From Bryobacterales bacterium (GTDB taxonomy: Bacteria > Acidobacteriota > Terriglobia > Bryobacterales > Bryobacteraceae): a DNA stretch of 40,328 nucleotides. Positions 7,051 to 15,567 of the stretch are shown here, piece after piece (the first letter of the stretch is position 1; every line of letters begins with the position of its first letter). The stretch lies in the NCBI GenBank assembly GCA_016789785.1, contig JAEUQE010000057.1:1-40328 (forward strand), in the 5' to 3' direction. Under the pieces are notes generated by a model, which worked only from the letters and a program-made list of their open reading frames with translations, did no database searches and was not told the origin of the DNA. The translations under genes were made by a program, and so were the position numbers.

Positions 7051-9723
7051 ATGATCACCTGGAATCAACTAAAGCACGGACTTCGCGGCCTGTTTGGCGG
7101 CGAATCAACCAAGGCTCTGCTCGATGAAGAGGCCGAGCATTACCTTGACGAACTTACCTCCAGCCTGGAGTCGAAGGGCTTGTCTCCGAGCGAAGCCACA
7201 CGCGCTGCGCGCATGCAAATGGGCAGTGTAGTCGCGATCCGCGAACAGATACAGGACTCCTTTTGGGAGAGCACCATCTCTGGCTTCGCCAGCGACTGCC
7301 GTCAAGCGCTTCGCAGATTGGGACGAAGCCCAGGCTTTGCCGCCGCCGCCCTTTTGATGCTTGCAATCGGAATCGGAGGCGCATCCCTCTTCCTTGTTGT
7401 GATTGATAGCGTTTTGCTTCGGCCGCTACCATACCCCGAGGCAGATCGGCTGATCACGCTCACTCACACGGCCCCGGGAATCAACCTTGATACGCTTCGT
7501 ATGTCACTGTCTTTCTATTTCACGTACCGGGAGGAAGCGCGCGTCTTTGAGAACCTGGCTCTTTGGAACGGCAACCGGGCCACAGTCACCGGTGTTGGCG
7601 ATGCGGAAGAAGTGCCAACGCTTTTCGTGACGCATGAGTTTCTTCAAACACTGCGCATCCGGCCAACGATAGGGCGAGACTTTGCGGCCTCGGACGGTGC
7701 TGCGGATGCGGCTGGCAGTGTCCTGCTTTCTGACGGCTACTGGAGACAGAGATTTGCGGCTTCAGCCTCTGTGCTCGGCAAGCAGTTGATGGTGAATGGC
7801 AACCCGCACGAAGTCATTGGGGTTCTGCCGCCGGGTTTCGAATTCCTCGATGAGAAAATCTTGCTGATAGTTCCGATGCGTCCAAGACGGAATGAAGTAC
7901 GTCTGATCGGCTTTGGCGATGCTGGAATCGCCCGGCTCAAACCAGGTGTCACGCTGTCAGACGCCAATGCCGAAATGGCACGCTGCATCCAACTCGCCCC
8001 ATCGAAGTTCCCGCTGAATCGGGGATTTGCCGCCAGTGCCTTCACTGCTGCGCGAATCGCTCCGAAGGCGCGCCCTCTTAAGGATGAACTCATCGGGGAC
8101 GTGGGAGAGACGCTCTGGGTTCTCTTTGGAGCTGCCGTTACACTGATGTTGATCGCCTGCGCCAACGTCGCCAATTTGCTCCTTGTGCGAACGGATGGCC
8201 GGCAACGCGAACTCGCGGTTCGTGCGGCACTCGGTGCTGGATGGGGTCGTTTGGCGCGAGAGTTTCTCTTGGAGTCATCGCTGCTCGGCCTCATCGGCTG
8301 GGCGCTCGGAATTGCACTGTGCGGCATGACACTGCCCCTGTTGAGATCCACCGAGCCCGGTCTTCCTCGCATCTCCGGGATCTCCATGACCTCGGCAACG
8401 TTGGGGATCATGCTCGCTGCTTCTTGCACTGCGGGCGTCGTGATGGGACTGATCCCCGTCTGGAGATACGCAAGGCCTCGAATGGAAAAGATGACGGCAC
8501 GCTGGACTACGGAATCCAGGGAGCGGCGGCACGCCCACGATGCGTTGGTGATCACTCAGGTGGCGTTGGCGATGGTGTTGTTGATCGGAGCCGGGCTCTT
8601 GCTGCGCACGGTCCAAGCCTTGCGGAACGTCGATCCGGGCTTCGCACACCCAGAAACGATACAGGCCGTTCGCATTTCCGTGCCTGCGGCGCACGTGACG
8701 GAACAACTTCGTGTGCTGCGGCTATACGAGGCCGTGCGAACCAGGTTCAAATCGATCGGAGGAGTCGACTCGGTTTCCATTACAACCGCTGTTCCCATGG
8801 AAGGCGGAGCCAGCAACCCAATCTTCGTCGAAGGTCACGACTACAGCACCGGAAAGGTCCCGCCAGTCCGGCGCTGGCGAAACGTCTCGCCAGGTTTCGC
8901 TGAGTCCATCGGCAGCCGCCTGATTGCGGGCCGGGACTTTCGCTGGGATGAAGTGCGAAACGGCACGCCTCGCGTCTTGGTATCGGAGAATCTCGCGCGA
9001 GAGGTCTGGGGTGGGCCACATCAGGCTCCGGGCAAGCGAGTCCGCCCATCCTTAAGCCACGAGTGGGCCGAGGTGATCGGTGTCGTTGCCGATCTGCGCG
9101 ACGATGGACTCCGGAATGAGGCGCCCAAGAGCGTCTACTGGCCTTTGATGATGAGAAGTGGGGATCGGGCTGAACTGCCTCGCAATGTCGATTTCCTGAT
9201 TCGTAGCCAGCGGTCAGGATCGGAGGCGTTCGTGCAAGAACTCCGAACCGCGCTGCGTGAGATAGACCCGAACATCCCATTGGCGAACATCAGGACCTTG
9301 GAATCAATCTACCGGAAATCCCTGGCTCGGACGACGCTCGCTGTGGCCTTGCTGGCAATCGCCTCTGCGGTAGCGGTGCTTCTTGCTCTTATTGGCATCT
9401 ACGGCGCGATCGCTTATTCGGTGTCCAAGCAAGCCCGTGAAATTGGCATTCGATTGGCACTTGGCTCTCGGCCACAGGCGGTGGTCAGAATCTTCTTGCT
9501 TAAGGGTGTCGCGCTTTCGCTTGCCGGCGTATGTCTTGGCCTTGCCGTCGCCTCGGCTGGCACTCGACTGGTCCAGTCTCTTTTGTTCGACGTCAGTGCC
9601 GCCGACCCGCTGACCTACGTGCTCGCTCTGAGCGGATTGCTGGGCGCGGCGGCGCTGTCGAGTTGGTTGCCAGCCAGCCGGGCTGCTGCGGTGAACCCCA
9701 TTGAGAGCCTTCGTGGTGAGTAG
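7051..9723 (+). CDS. ADOP-type ABC permease (acidobacterial duplicated orphan permease, MacB/FtsX-like)
   Basis: An 890-aa inner-membrane protein. An N-terminal soluble region (1-80) is followed by TM1 at about 97-125 and the sequence DSVLLRPLPYP that is typical of the family. Next come a periplasmic MacB-core domain, a first FtsX membrane block around 350-445 (CANVANLLLVR, RELAVRAALGAG), a second periplasmic domain and a second FtsX block around 765-885 (REIGIRLALGSRP, ending NPIESLRGE). It is thus two MacB-like halves in one chain. No ABC ATPase gene lies nearby, hence the name orphan. It forms a two-gene unit with padR. The substrate is unknown; export or envelope remodelling is the usual guess. 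Confidence 0.92.
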   Translation: MITWNQLKHGLRGLFGGESTKALLDEEAEHYLDELTSSLESKGLSPSEATRAARMQMGSVVAIREQIQDSFWESTISGFASDCRQALRRLGRSPGFAAAALLMLAIGIGGASLFLVVIDSVLLRPLPYPEADRLITLTHTAPGINLDTLRMSLSFYFTYREEARVFENLALWNGNRATVTGVGDAEEVPTLFVTHEFLQTLRIRPTIGRDFAASDGAADAAGSVLLSDGYWRQRFAASASVLGKQLMVNGNPHEVIGVLPPGFEFLDEKILLIVPMRPRRNEVRLIGFGDAGIARLKPGVTLSDANAEMARCIQLAPSKFPLNRGFAASAFTAARIAPKARPLKDELIGDVGETLWVLFGAAVTLMLIACANVANLLLVRTDGRQRELAVRAALGAGWGRLAREFLLESSLLGLIGWALGIALCGMTLPLLRSTEPGLPRISGISMTSATLGIMLAASCTAGVVMGLIPVWRYARPRMEKMTARWTTESRERRHAHDALVITQVALAMVLLIGAGLLLRTVQALRNVDPGFAHPETIQAVRISVPAAHVTEQLRVLRLYEAVRTRFKSIGGVDSVSITTAVPMEGGASNPIFVEGHDYSTGKVPPVRRWRNVSPGFAESIGSRLIAGRDFRWDEVRNGTPRVLVSENLAREVWGGPHQAPGKRVRPSLSHEWAEVIGVVADLRDDGLRNEAPKSVYWPLMMRSGDRAELPRNVDFLIRSQRSGSEAFVQELRTALREIDPNIPLANIRTLESIYRKSLARTTLAVALLAIASAVAVLLALIGIYGAIAYSVSKQAREIGIRLALGSRPQAVVRIFLLKGVALSLAGVCLGLAVASAGTRLVQSLLFDVSAADPLTYVLALSGLLGAAALSSWLPASRAAAVNPIESLRGE

Positions 9724-9989
9724 ACCTCGGCGGTCCTACCATCGGCTATGCACTTCGCGATCCACCATCACAAGATGAACTGGAATCATCTCCGCCGTCT
9801 GCACCGCGAAAAACTAAGAAGCAGATCAACGAGAACACGAAAGCCGTGCCGCGATCGACTTCTGACCTCCGCCGGTGCTGAGCATGCCAGTTGAAAGCGA
9901 GAGCTCACGCTCTCAAGTCGCGATCTTGCTGAAGAGAGCCCTGGCAGCGGATAGGAGTCGCCGTTCACCGCACAAAACTCATCGCGCAG
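9724..9989. other. Gap between the permease and hicB without a supported gene
   Basis: No frame has a domain or ribosome binding site. A small hairpin-capable segment (GAGAG ... CTCTC around 9899-9917) is the only structure I see. The gap is the convergent 3' flank of the permease and hicB genes. Confidence 0.5.
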
Positions 9990-10193
9990 TTACCCTGGCA
10001 CAATATCCAGCGTGCCGGCACAACTCGCGGAGGGTGGCACGGCCAACCCGTCGGCCCTCAGCGTTTCGATGTGAAGCTCGACGGCTTCGCGGACAAGAGA
10101 CTCCACTTCCTCTCTCGAATCGCCCACCGGGATGACGCCGGGCAGGTCGGGGACATAGGCCCCCCAACTGGAATCGCCCTCTTCGTAGATCAC
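9990..10193 (-). CDS. hicB: HicB-family antitoxin, start eroded
   Basis: About 67 aa with the partial RNase-H-like fold of HicB antitoxins. The diagnostic pattern is WGAYVPDLPGV, then GDSREEVESLVREAVELHIE and LRADG. The family normally begins a few residues earlier (KYTVIYE). Here that segment is in frame (SKYTV before the GTG at 10193), but no ATG, GTG or TTG precedes it before an in-frame stop at 10236-10238. The likely original start therefore seems lost and only a GTG inside the first strand remains. A C-terminal Ser/Pro tail is present. It lies directly downstream of a hicA remnant, so it may be an orphan antitoxin or a relic. Confidence 0.7.
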   Translation of the reverse strand: MIYEEGDSSWGAYVPDLPGVIPVGDSREEVESLVREAVELHIETLRADGLAVPPSASCAGTLDIVPG

Positions 10194-10209
10194 TGTGTAC
10201 TTCGAGGTT

Positions 10210-10377
10210 TCAGTCTTCTTCCAGATCGGCTGCCTTCAGAATAGCCCGAAGTGTCCCGATCGGCACATCTTTTGCGCGATGGCCCGCTACCGTGACGACG
10301 GAGAGCTTGTGCGGATGCTTGAACTGACGGCGGGTGGACTCCAACTTTCGAATGGGGTCACGAACCTTCGCGACCTG
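10210..10377 (-). pseudogene. hicA: hicA toxin remnant with internal deletion
   Basis: Translating the minus strand gives AKVRDPIRKLES, then RRQFKHP, VVTVAGHRAKDVP and GTLRAILKAADLEED before TGA (10212-10210). That is the HicA mRNA-interferase fold, but the roughly ten residues that normally join LE(A)DG to RGSHRQFKHP are missing, including the catalytic histidine of the GSH motif. No usable start codon precedes KVRD; the open frame runs back to a stop at 10423-10425. The stop lies just upstream of hicB, the normal toxin-antitoxin order. I infer a dead toxin. Confidence 0.6.
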
Positions 10378-10523
10378 ATCGTACCGCAGGCCGGCAAAGA
10401 AAGCCCCGCTTGTTTGTGAGTGTCACCTCGTAGCCGGCATCGTTCCGTTCGGGCCGGCAACCCCGCACACGGAGTACTCTGTCGGCTTGCCACCGAACAC
10501 TGACGGCGCCGCCCACCCGCCAC

Positions 10524-12194
10524 TTATTCAAGCGAAGCCGGAATCGCAGCGCCATCCGCCCGCGAGTCACTCGCGCCCTGGTTCAATTTGCGCGACGCAT
10601 CGTGCAGTACAGCGTTGCCGCGTCCCATCGCCGGCGAATGCGCTTTGCGCACATTCACCTGATGGCCCAGCCCAGAGAGCGCTTCAATCGTCGCCAGCCC
10701 GGCGCGCGATTCGATCTGCACATCGCAGCCACCGCGATTCCTCTTCGTGAATCGCGCAGTCTCCAGCGCCGCCTGAATGTTCATCCCGTAGTCAACGATA
10801 TTGGAAACGAACTGCGCATGCGCAAGCGGCTGGTTCGACCCTCCCATGATTCCGAACCCAATGCGCACATCGCCCTTCTCGAGGAACGCGGGAATGATCG
10901 TGTGAAACGGACGCTTGCGGCCCGCGAGCACATTGGGATGCTTCGGGTCAAGCTTGAATCCGGCGCCGCGATTGTGCAGGTGGAAGCCCATGCCTTCCAC
11001 GCCCACTCCCGACCCGAAGATGCTCGACACGCTCTGAATCCACGACGCGATGTTGCCTTCGCGATCCACCGTTGCCAGATAGGTGGTGTCGCTCGCCGGC
11101 GGTTCACCGGGCTTCATGGTGCAGTTCGCCTTCTGTGGATCGATCAGACTTGCGCGCTGCCGCGCATATGTCTTTGAGAGCATGCCGGCCACGGGCAGCT
11201 TGGCGAATCTCGGATCGGCAATGTAGGACTCCAAATCGCCATAGGCAAGCTTCATCGCTTCGATTTTCTTGTGCATCTCCGCGGGGCTGTGCGGACCCGC
11301 CGGTGACGCCGCGCTGATCTCCATCATGTTCAGCATCTGCAATGCCGCCATCCCTTGACCATTCGGAGGCAACTCATACACACGCCAGCCCCGGTAGTCA
11401 CTGTGGATCGGCTCCACGAATTCCGATGCGAACTCCGCGAGGTCCGAGGCTTCCATCACGCCGCCCAGCTTCTGCGACGTGCGCAGGATCGCCTTTGCAA
11501 TATCGCCCTTGTAGAATGCATCCGGCCCCTGTTCGGCGATCAACCGCAGCGCTCTTCCGAGATCAGGATTGCGAAAGATGTCGCCGGCTTGCGGCGCCTT
11601 GCCTCCGGGCAAAAAAACACGTTTGCTCTCTTCTGTTTTGGAGATCGTGTTGACATCCCAGCCGCTCGACACGATTTCGTGTACCGGAAAACCTTCTTCG
11701 GCGTAACGCACGGCCTCGGTGAACAGGCTCTTCCAGGGAAGCTTGCCATAGCGCTGATGCATCCTGTGCCAGCCGTCGACAGTGCCGGGCACGGTTGTGC
11801 TGAGGATACCGCTTGACGGCATCGTCTTGAGCTTGCGCGACTCCAGCAACTCGCGAGTCAGCGCTTTCGGCGACCATCCGCTCGCATTCAGCCCGATCAG
11901 CTTCTGCGATTTCGCATCCCAGTAGAGCACGAACAGGTCACCGCCAATGCCGCACATCATCGGCTCCACTACGCCGAGCACCGCATTTGCCGTGATCGCC
12001 GCGTCCACTGCGGAGCCGCCTTTCGCCAGGATTTGCGCAGCCGCTTGCGACGCCAGCGTCTGGCTGGTGGCGGCGATGCCTTGCCGCGCCAGCACGGGCG
12101 ATCGTGCATAGTCGCGTTCCATTCGCTGTGCGGTGGCAGGAGTGCTGGCAAGCAGCAGGTATGGCAGAACGGGAAGGATGCTGCGGGGATGCAT
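10524..12194 (-). CDS. ggt: Gamma-glutamyltransferase, secreted
   Basis: A 556-aa N-terminal-nucleophile hydrolase that cleaves gamma-glutamyl bonds such as that of glutathione in the periplasm, after self-cleaving into two subunits. An N-terminal signal peptide ends near TPATAQ. The large subunit shows GGSAVDAAITANAVLGVVEP and MCGIGGD. The small subunit begins at the nucleophile Thr370 in SDTTYLATVD, where E. coli GGT has HTTHYSVVD. Near the end MGGSNQP matches the conserved glycine loop. The length is normal. The C-terminal 25 residues look like unstructured read-out. The ATG lacks a Shine-Dalgarno sequence; TAGTTT lies 6 nt upstream. It stands alone on the minus strand. Confidence 0.92.
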   Translation of the reverse strand: MHPRSILPVLPYLLLASTPATAQRMERDYARSPVLARQGIAATSQTLASQAAAQILAKGGSAVDAAITANAVLGVVEPMMCGIGGDLFVLYWDAKSQKLIGLNASGWSPKALTRELLESRKLKTMPSSGILSTTVPGTVDGWHRMHQRYGKLPWKSLFTEAVRYAEEGFPVHEIVSSGWDVNTISKTEESKRVFLPGGKAPQAGDIFRNPDLGRALRLIAEQGPDAFYKGDIAKAILRTSQKLGGVMEASDLAEFASEFVEPIHSDYRGWRVYELPPNGQGMAALQMLNMMEISAASPAGPHSPAEMHKKIEAMKLAYGDLESYIADPRFAKLPVAGMLSKTYARQRASLIDPQKANCTMKPGEPPASDTTYLATVDREGNIASWIQSVSSIFGSGVGVEGMGFHLHNRGAGFKLDPKHPNVLAGRKRPFHTIIPAFLEKGDVRIGFGIMGGSNQPLAHAQFVSNIVDYGMNIQAALETARFTKRNRGGCDVQIESRAGLATIEALSGLGHQVNVRKAHSPAMGRGNAVLHDASRKLNQGASDSRADGAAIPASLE

Positions 12195-12281
12195 AGGTAC
12201 AAACTACAGGATCAGTTCACGCTTCGTCCACTCCTGAAGAAGAAGGCGCGCAGCGCCGGCACGCCTTTTCCTCAAATCAGA

Positions 12282-12935
12282 CTACTGTCCCGTGACCGCG
12301 AAGCAATAGAACAGCCCCGCGCCGCCCGATCCGGCAAGATTCTCCTGGCTGCATCCGCGAGAAGCGTGCGTCGAGTTCCACGAGATACCACCGCCGTTGC
12401 GATCATGATGCCCGACCTGCGCGCTGCCTTCACTGCTGCTGGTCCAGTTCTTGCACGTGTGGTCGGCCGAATCCGTGTAGGCGCGGCCATCGGGCTGCGT
12501 GCCAGTCAGAATGTCGTGCATGTTCGGCTTGTCTCCCACACCGTTGACCAGTTCTCCCTTCTCCGTGATCGCGTTGTTTTTCGTGATCAGATTGCCCAAG
12601 CGTGCGAGTTCCAAAGTATCTCCGTGCAGATGCGCGAGATCGCGCGCCACCACTGTGCCGCGGAAGTTGTGCCACGGCCCCGCGCCGATGCGGTCACGAG
12701 CATTAACCGCGGGTTTGCCTTCGGATGCCTGCGTGCTCAGATAGGCACGCCAGGTCTTGTCGCCGGCGCCCGCCGCCGCCGCGAGCTTCTGGCAGTGGGC
12801 ATCCGCCCCCGCCAGCCCGCCTATGTTGGCGCCGTTGCCGCTTCCGGTACTCGTGAGAAAGAAGGTCATCGGCTGCCGGTTTGGCTGCTGCCCGTATGCA
12901 GCTACCGCAGCCAATGCGAAGAGAATCATTTTCAT
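12282..12935 (-). CDS. Secreted lectin-like (endostatin/C-type-lectin fold) protein
   Basis: 217 aa with a signal peptide (MKMILFALAAVAAYGQQ). The body matches the bacterial lectin-like family related to the collagen XV/XVIII endostatin fold. It opens with GGLAGADAHCQKLA and WRAYLST, continues with ARDRIGAGPW and HDILTGTQPDGRA, and closes with CKNWTS, VGHHDR, WNSTHASRGCSQ and GLFYCFA. Four cysteines are spaced for disulfides. The start is preceded by GGGAGA about 7 nt away. The ligand is unknown; such proteins are often found in soil and myxobacterial genomes as exported single domains. It stands alone, 87 bp from the ggt start. Confidence 0.8.
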   Translation of the reverse strand: MKMILFALAAVAAYGQQPNRQPMTFFLTSTGSGNGANIGGLAGADAHCQKLAAAAGAGDKTWRAYLSTQASEGKPAVNARDRIGAGPWHNFRGTVVARDLAHLHGDTLELARLGNLITKNNAITEKGELVNGVGDKPNMHDILTGTQPDGRAYTDSADHTCKNWTSSSEGSAQVGHHDRNGGGISWNSTHASRGCSQENLAGSGGAGLFYCFAVTGQ

Positions 12936-13063
12936 CAGGTGTCTCCCAGGATCGTGATTGGACGTGAAGATCCTCGGTTGAGACTACTACGTTTGGCCGT
13001 GCCCATGGAAGTGCTGCTTTTTCTGGTGACCGGCAAAATGCCGCGAATCCCATGCGCGAAGTA

Positions 13064-13085
13064 CGTTACCTGCAAGCTGGTAACG
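13064..13085. promoter_or_regulatory. Inverted repeat CGTTACC-8-GGTAACG, possible operator
   Basis: CGTTACC (13064-13070) and GGTAACG (13079-13085) are perfect arms around 8 nt. A third half-copy, GGTAACGCC, follows a few bases later. It lies between the divergent lectin gene (start 12935) and the small gene at 13229, where a regulator site is expected. No promoter hexamers fit closely, so the role is only a suggestion. Confidence 0.35.
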
Positions 13086-13228
13086 GCGGGTAACGCCATG
13101 GCTACGCGACCGGAGACGCCGCCGCCCCGTAGACTGGGCTGATCGAGCAGGTGGATTCGTCAGCCTCGAAGGACTTGGTTGAGCGGCCGGCACACCTCGC
13201 CGTCAAACAGAAAAACAGGAGGCACGCG

Positions 13229-13507
13229 ATGTCGATTGGGTCAGTTTCGAATGTCGTAAATACCGCTCGGATGCGAGGGGCGAACGCGGCAAACACTGCC
13301 AATGCGCAGGCGGGGCAGCCGGCGGGAGGGGGAGCCAGCGCCGGGCAACTGGCGGCGCTGCCAGCAAGAGTTGCGGCGTTGGAAGCCAACCAGAAGCAGC
13401 TCGATGCCACGATTGCGCATCAGAACCCTGTGATCGCCGCCTTGCAACGCTCACAGGGGGGCTACGACGCGGTGCAAGGCCAGCGGCAACACGGCCACAA
13501 GTGGTGA
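13229..13507 (+). CDS. Small Ala/Gln-rich protein with predicted coiled coil
   Basis: A 92-aa protein that I do not recognise. An ATG inside a longer open frame was chosen because a perfect AGGAGG lies 6 nt before it, the strongest ribosome binding site in the window. Residues 1-25 carry SIGSVSNVVNTARMRG. An Ala/Gly/Gln-rich linker follows, then a heptad-compatible helix (AALPARVAALEANQKQLDAT) and a Gln/His-rich tail. There is no signal peptide or membrane segment. The good ribosome binding site and the composition suggest a real, well-translated soluble protein, perhaps an oligomeric scaffold. Function unknown. Confidence 0.65.
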   Translation: MSIGSVSNVVNTARMRGANAANTANAQAGQPAGGGASAGQLAALPARVAALEANQKQLDATIAHQNPVIAALQRSQGGYDAVQGQRQHGHKW

Positions 13508-13717
13508 GCCGCCTGACTGAGGGATCCACCCCAACCTTCAGTGGCAACGGCCCCACCGGTTCCTCGCGTAGCGGAGCGCCGAACGGGCTCACCAACGCGT
13601 AGGGCACATTCGGATCACGTTGTTCCACCGCATGGATGTGAAGATTTCCGCCGTTCTTCACCCACCTGCGCTGTCTACCCGCTCTCGACAGAACTCACTC
13701 ACCGCCATCCTTCGCAC

Positions 13718-13723
13718 TACAAT
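13718..13723 (+). promoter_or_regulatory. -10-like hexamer TACAAT just before the DUF1080 start
   Basis: TACAAT ends 8 nt before the ATG at 13732. No Shine-Dalgarno sequence lies between them, so transcription would begin about at the ATG and the mRNA would be leaderless. No good -35 is seen. Confidence 0.45.
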
Positions 13724-13731
13724 GTAAAGAT

Positions 13732-14355
13732 ATGAAACTCCTCGCTGTGGCCTTCCTGCTGGCCTCCCTTACGCTTTCCGCAGCGGAATGGGAACCCTTG
13801 TTCAATGGCAAGGACCTCGACGGCTGGAAGATGGTTGGCCCTGGCCGGTTCGTCGTGGAAGACGGCATGATGAAGACCGAAGGTGGAATGGGCCTGCTGT
13901 ACTTCGCCGGCAAGAAGATCGGTGGCACGACCCTGCGCGTGGTCTTCAAAACCTCCGGCCCGCGCGACAATTCCGGCGTCGTCATCCGCCTTCCCGAGCC
14001 TCCGCCCGACCCCTGGTACGGCGTTCATAACGGCTACGAAGTCCAGATCGATGCCGGTGGCGACGAGTGGCATTCCACGGGGGCGATTTATTCGCTCTCC
14101 AAGGTCACGGCGCGCAATCAGAAACCAGCCGGCGAGTGGAACACCATGGAGATTGTGCTCCAGGGACAAGTCACCACCGTCATGCTGAACGGCCAGAAGG
14201 TGAATGAGTTTCGCGGCGATCAGCCGGTGCCTGCCCGTAAGATGTGGTACGAGCCGGTGCGCGGCCCGCGTCCCAACGAGGGCTACATTGGCTTGCAGAA
14301 TCACGACCCTCGTTCCACCGTGTATTTCAAGGAGATTTCCGTTCGCAAGAACTAA
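13732..14355 (+). CDS. DUF1080 (3-keto-disaccharide hydrolase-like) secreted protein
   Basis: 207 aa with a signal peptide (MKLLAVAFLLASLTLSAAE), followed by one concanavalin-like jelly-roll domain. Family signatures are EWEPLFNGKDLDGWK at the N-terminus, DNSGVVIRLPE in the middle, and GYEVQIDAGG with GAIYSL towards the C-terminal half. The domain ends with GYIGLQNHD and VYFKEISVRKN. The family is abundant in Planctomycetes and Acidobacteria and includes enzymes that cleave 3-keto-glycosides. It may share a transcript with the next two genes (24-bp gap), though no functional link is evident. A leaderless start is likely. Confidence 0.9.
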   Translation: MKLLAVAFLLASLTLSAAEWEPLFNGKDLDGWKMVGPGRFVVEDGMMKTEGGMGLLYFAGKKIGGTTLRVVFKTSGPRDNSGVVIRLPEPPPDPWYGVHNGYEVQIDAGGDEWHSTGAIYSLSKVTARNQKPAGEWNTMEIVLQGQVTTVMLNGQKVNEFRGDQPVPARKMWYEPVRGPRPNEGYIGLQNHDPRSTVYFKEISVRKN

Positions 14356-14379
14356 TCGAGGAACCAAGGAGTAAGTGCG

Positions 14380-15555
14380 ATGGCGAGTTCGATCACCGTT
14401 CCTTCCCATGTTGCGGCCGGCCAGCGGGTAACCACACGCGAGGCCTCCGCCGCCATTCCCTGGTATATCTGGTGTGCCGTGTTTTCGGTCACCTCGGCGT
14501 TGGTTGGCGGGCATTGGGATATTTCCTGGCACCGCTCCATCGGCCGCGACACATTCTGGACCCCGGCCCATATCGCGATCTACCTGTGTGGTGTGGTCGG
14601 CGGCGTGACCTGCGCCTATCTCATTCTCTCCCGGACGTTCGGCTATGTGAAGGACGAAGCGACCATCCGCATGTGGGGCTTTCGCGCGCCCCTTGGCGCG
14701 TTCCTCGTGGCCTGGGGTGGCGTGGCGATGCTGACGTCGGCCCCGTTTGACGACTGGTGGCACAACGCCTACGGCCTCGACGTGAAGATCGTCAGCCCTC
14801 CGCACGCGCTCCTGATCTTCGGCGTCGCCATGGTGATCATGGGGGCACTGATCCTTACCCTGGGACACATGAACCGCGCGGATGGCGTCACCCGGAACCG
14901 TCTCAACGCCATCTTCCTCTACATCGGCGCGATGCTGATCGTCCTGCTGATGGTCTTCATGATGGAGATGACCGGGCGCGTGCAGATGCACACCGCGGCT
15001 TTCTATCAGAAGATCGCGTTTGCCGTCCCCGTCGCGATCGCCGGACTGGCTCGTGCGTCCGGCCTGCGCTGGGCGGCCACCATCACGACGGCGGTTTACT
15101 CCACATTTTTGATTCTTTGCATTCTGATTTTGCCGCAATTTCCGGCGGAACCGAAGCTCGGTCCGGTCTACTATCCAACCAGTTACTTCGTCCCTCCTGA
15201 CTTTCCCCTGCTGCTGATCGTGCCCGCCTTCCTGCTCGACCTGTTCTGGCGGCGCACGGAGCATTGGAATAAGTGGCTTCTGGCGGCTGCCTCCGCCGCG
15301 TTGTTCCTCGCCGCATTCGTCGCCGTGCAGTGGCCCTTCGCGAATTTCCTCATGTCGGACGGCGCGCGCAACGCGTTCTTCGGCGCGCATTACTTCGGCT
15401 ACTACACCCACCCGCAGTCTTACTTGTTCCGCCGCGTTTTCCTGCCCACGGAGGCCAACTTCGCCATGGGCATGGGACTGGCTCTCCTGTTCGCCACCGT
15501 CTCCATGCGCATCGGCTTCGGCTGGGGCGATTGGATGCGCAAGATCCGCCGCTGA
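14380..15555 (+). CDS. Polytopic membrane protein with duplicated WHxxxGxD...PxH motif
   Basis: 391 aa, about ten predicted membrane helices (roughly 27-44, 63-84, 104-121, 140-162, 176-195, 208-226, 232-252, 274-292, 300-320, 366-385). I do not recognise the family. Two related motifs lie between helices 1 and 2 and between helices 3 and 4. The first is D47ISWH51 with G55-D57 and P62-A-H64. The second is D124-D-W-W-H128 with G132-D134 and P141-H142. These conserved-looking His/Asp/Trp sets sit at membrane edges like metal or haem ligands. An AAGGAG lies before the ATG. It is followed after 12 bp by a His/Met-rich periplasmic protein, and the pair resembles CopD/CopC in layout. A copper role is inferred, not shown. 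Confidence 0.8.
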   Translation: MASSITVPSHVAAGQRVTTREASAAIPWYIWCAVFSVTSALVGGHWDISWHRSIGRDTFWTPAHIAIYLCGVVGGVTCAYLILSRTFGYVKDEATIRMWGFRAPLGAFLVAWGGVAMLTSAPFDDWWHNAYGLDVKIVSPPHALLIFGVAMVIMGALILTLGHMNRADGVTRNRLNAIFLYIGAMLIVLLMVFMMEMTGRVQMHTAAFYQKIAFAVPVAIAGLARASGLRWAATITTAVYSTFLILCILILPQFPAEPKLGPVYYPTSYFVPPDFPLLLIVPAFLLDLFWRRTEHWNKWLLAAASAALFLAAFVAVQWPFANFLMSDGARNAFFGAHYFGYYTHPQSYLFRRVFLPTEANFAMGMGLALLFATVSMRIGFGWGDWMRKIRR

Positions 15556-15567
15556 CCGGAGGTCGAC

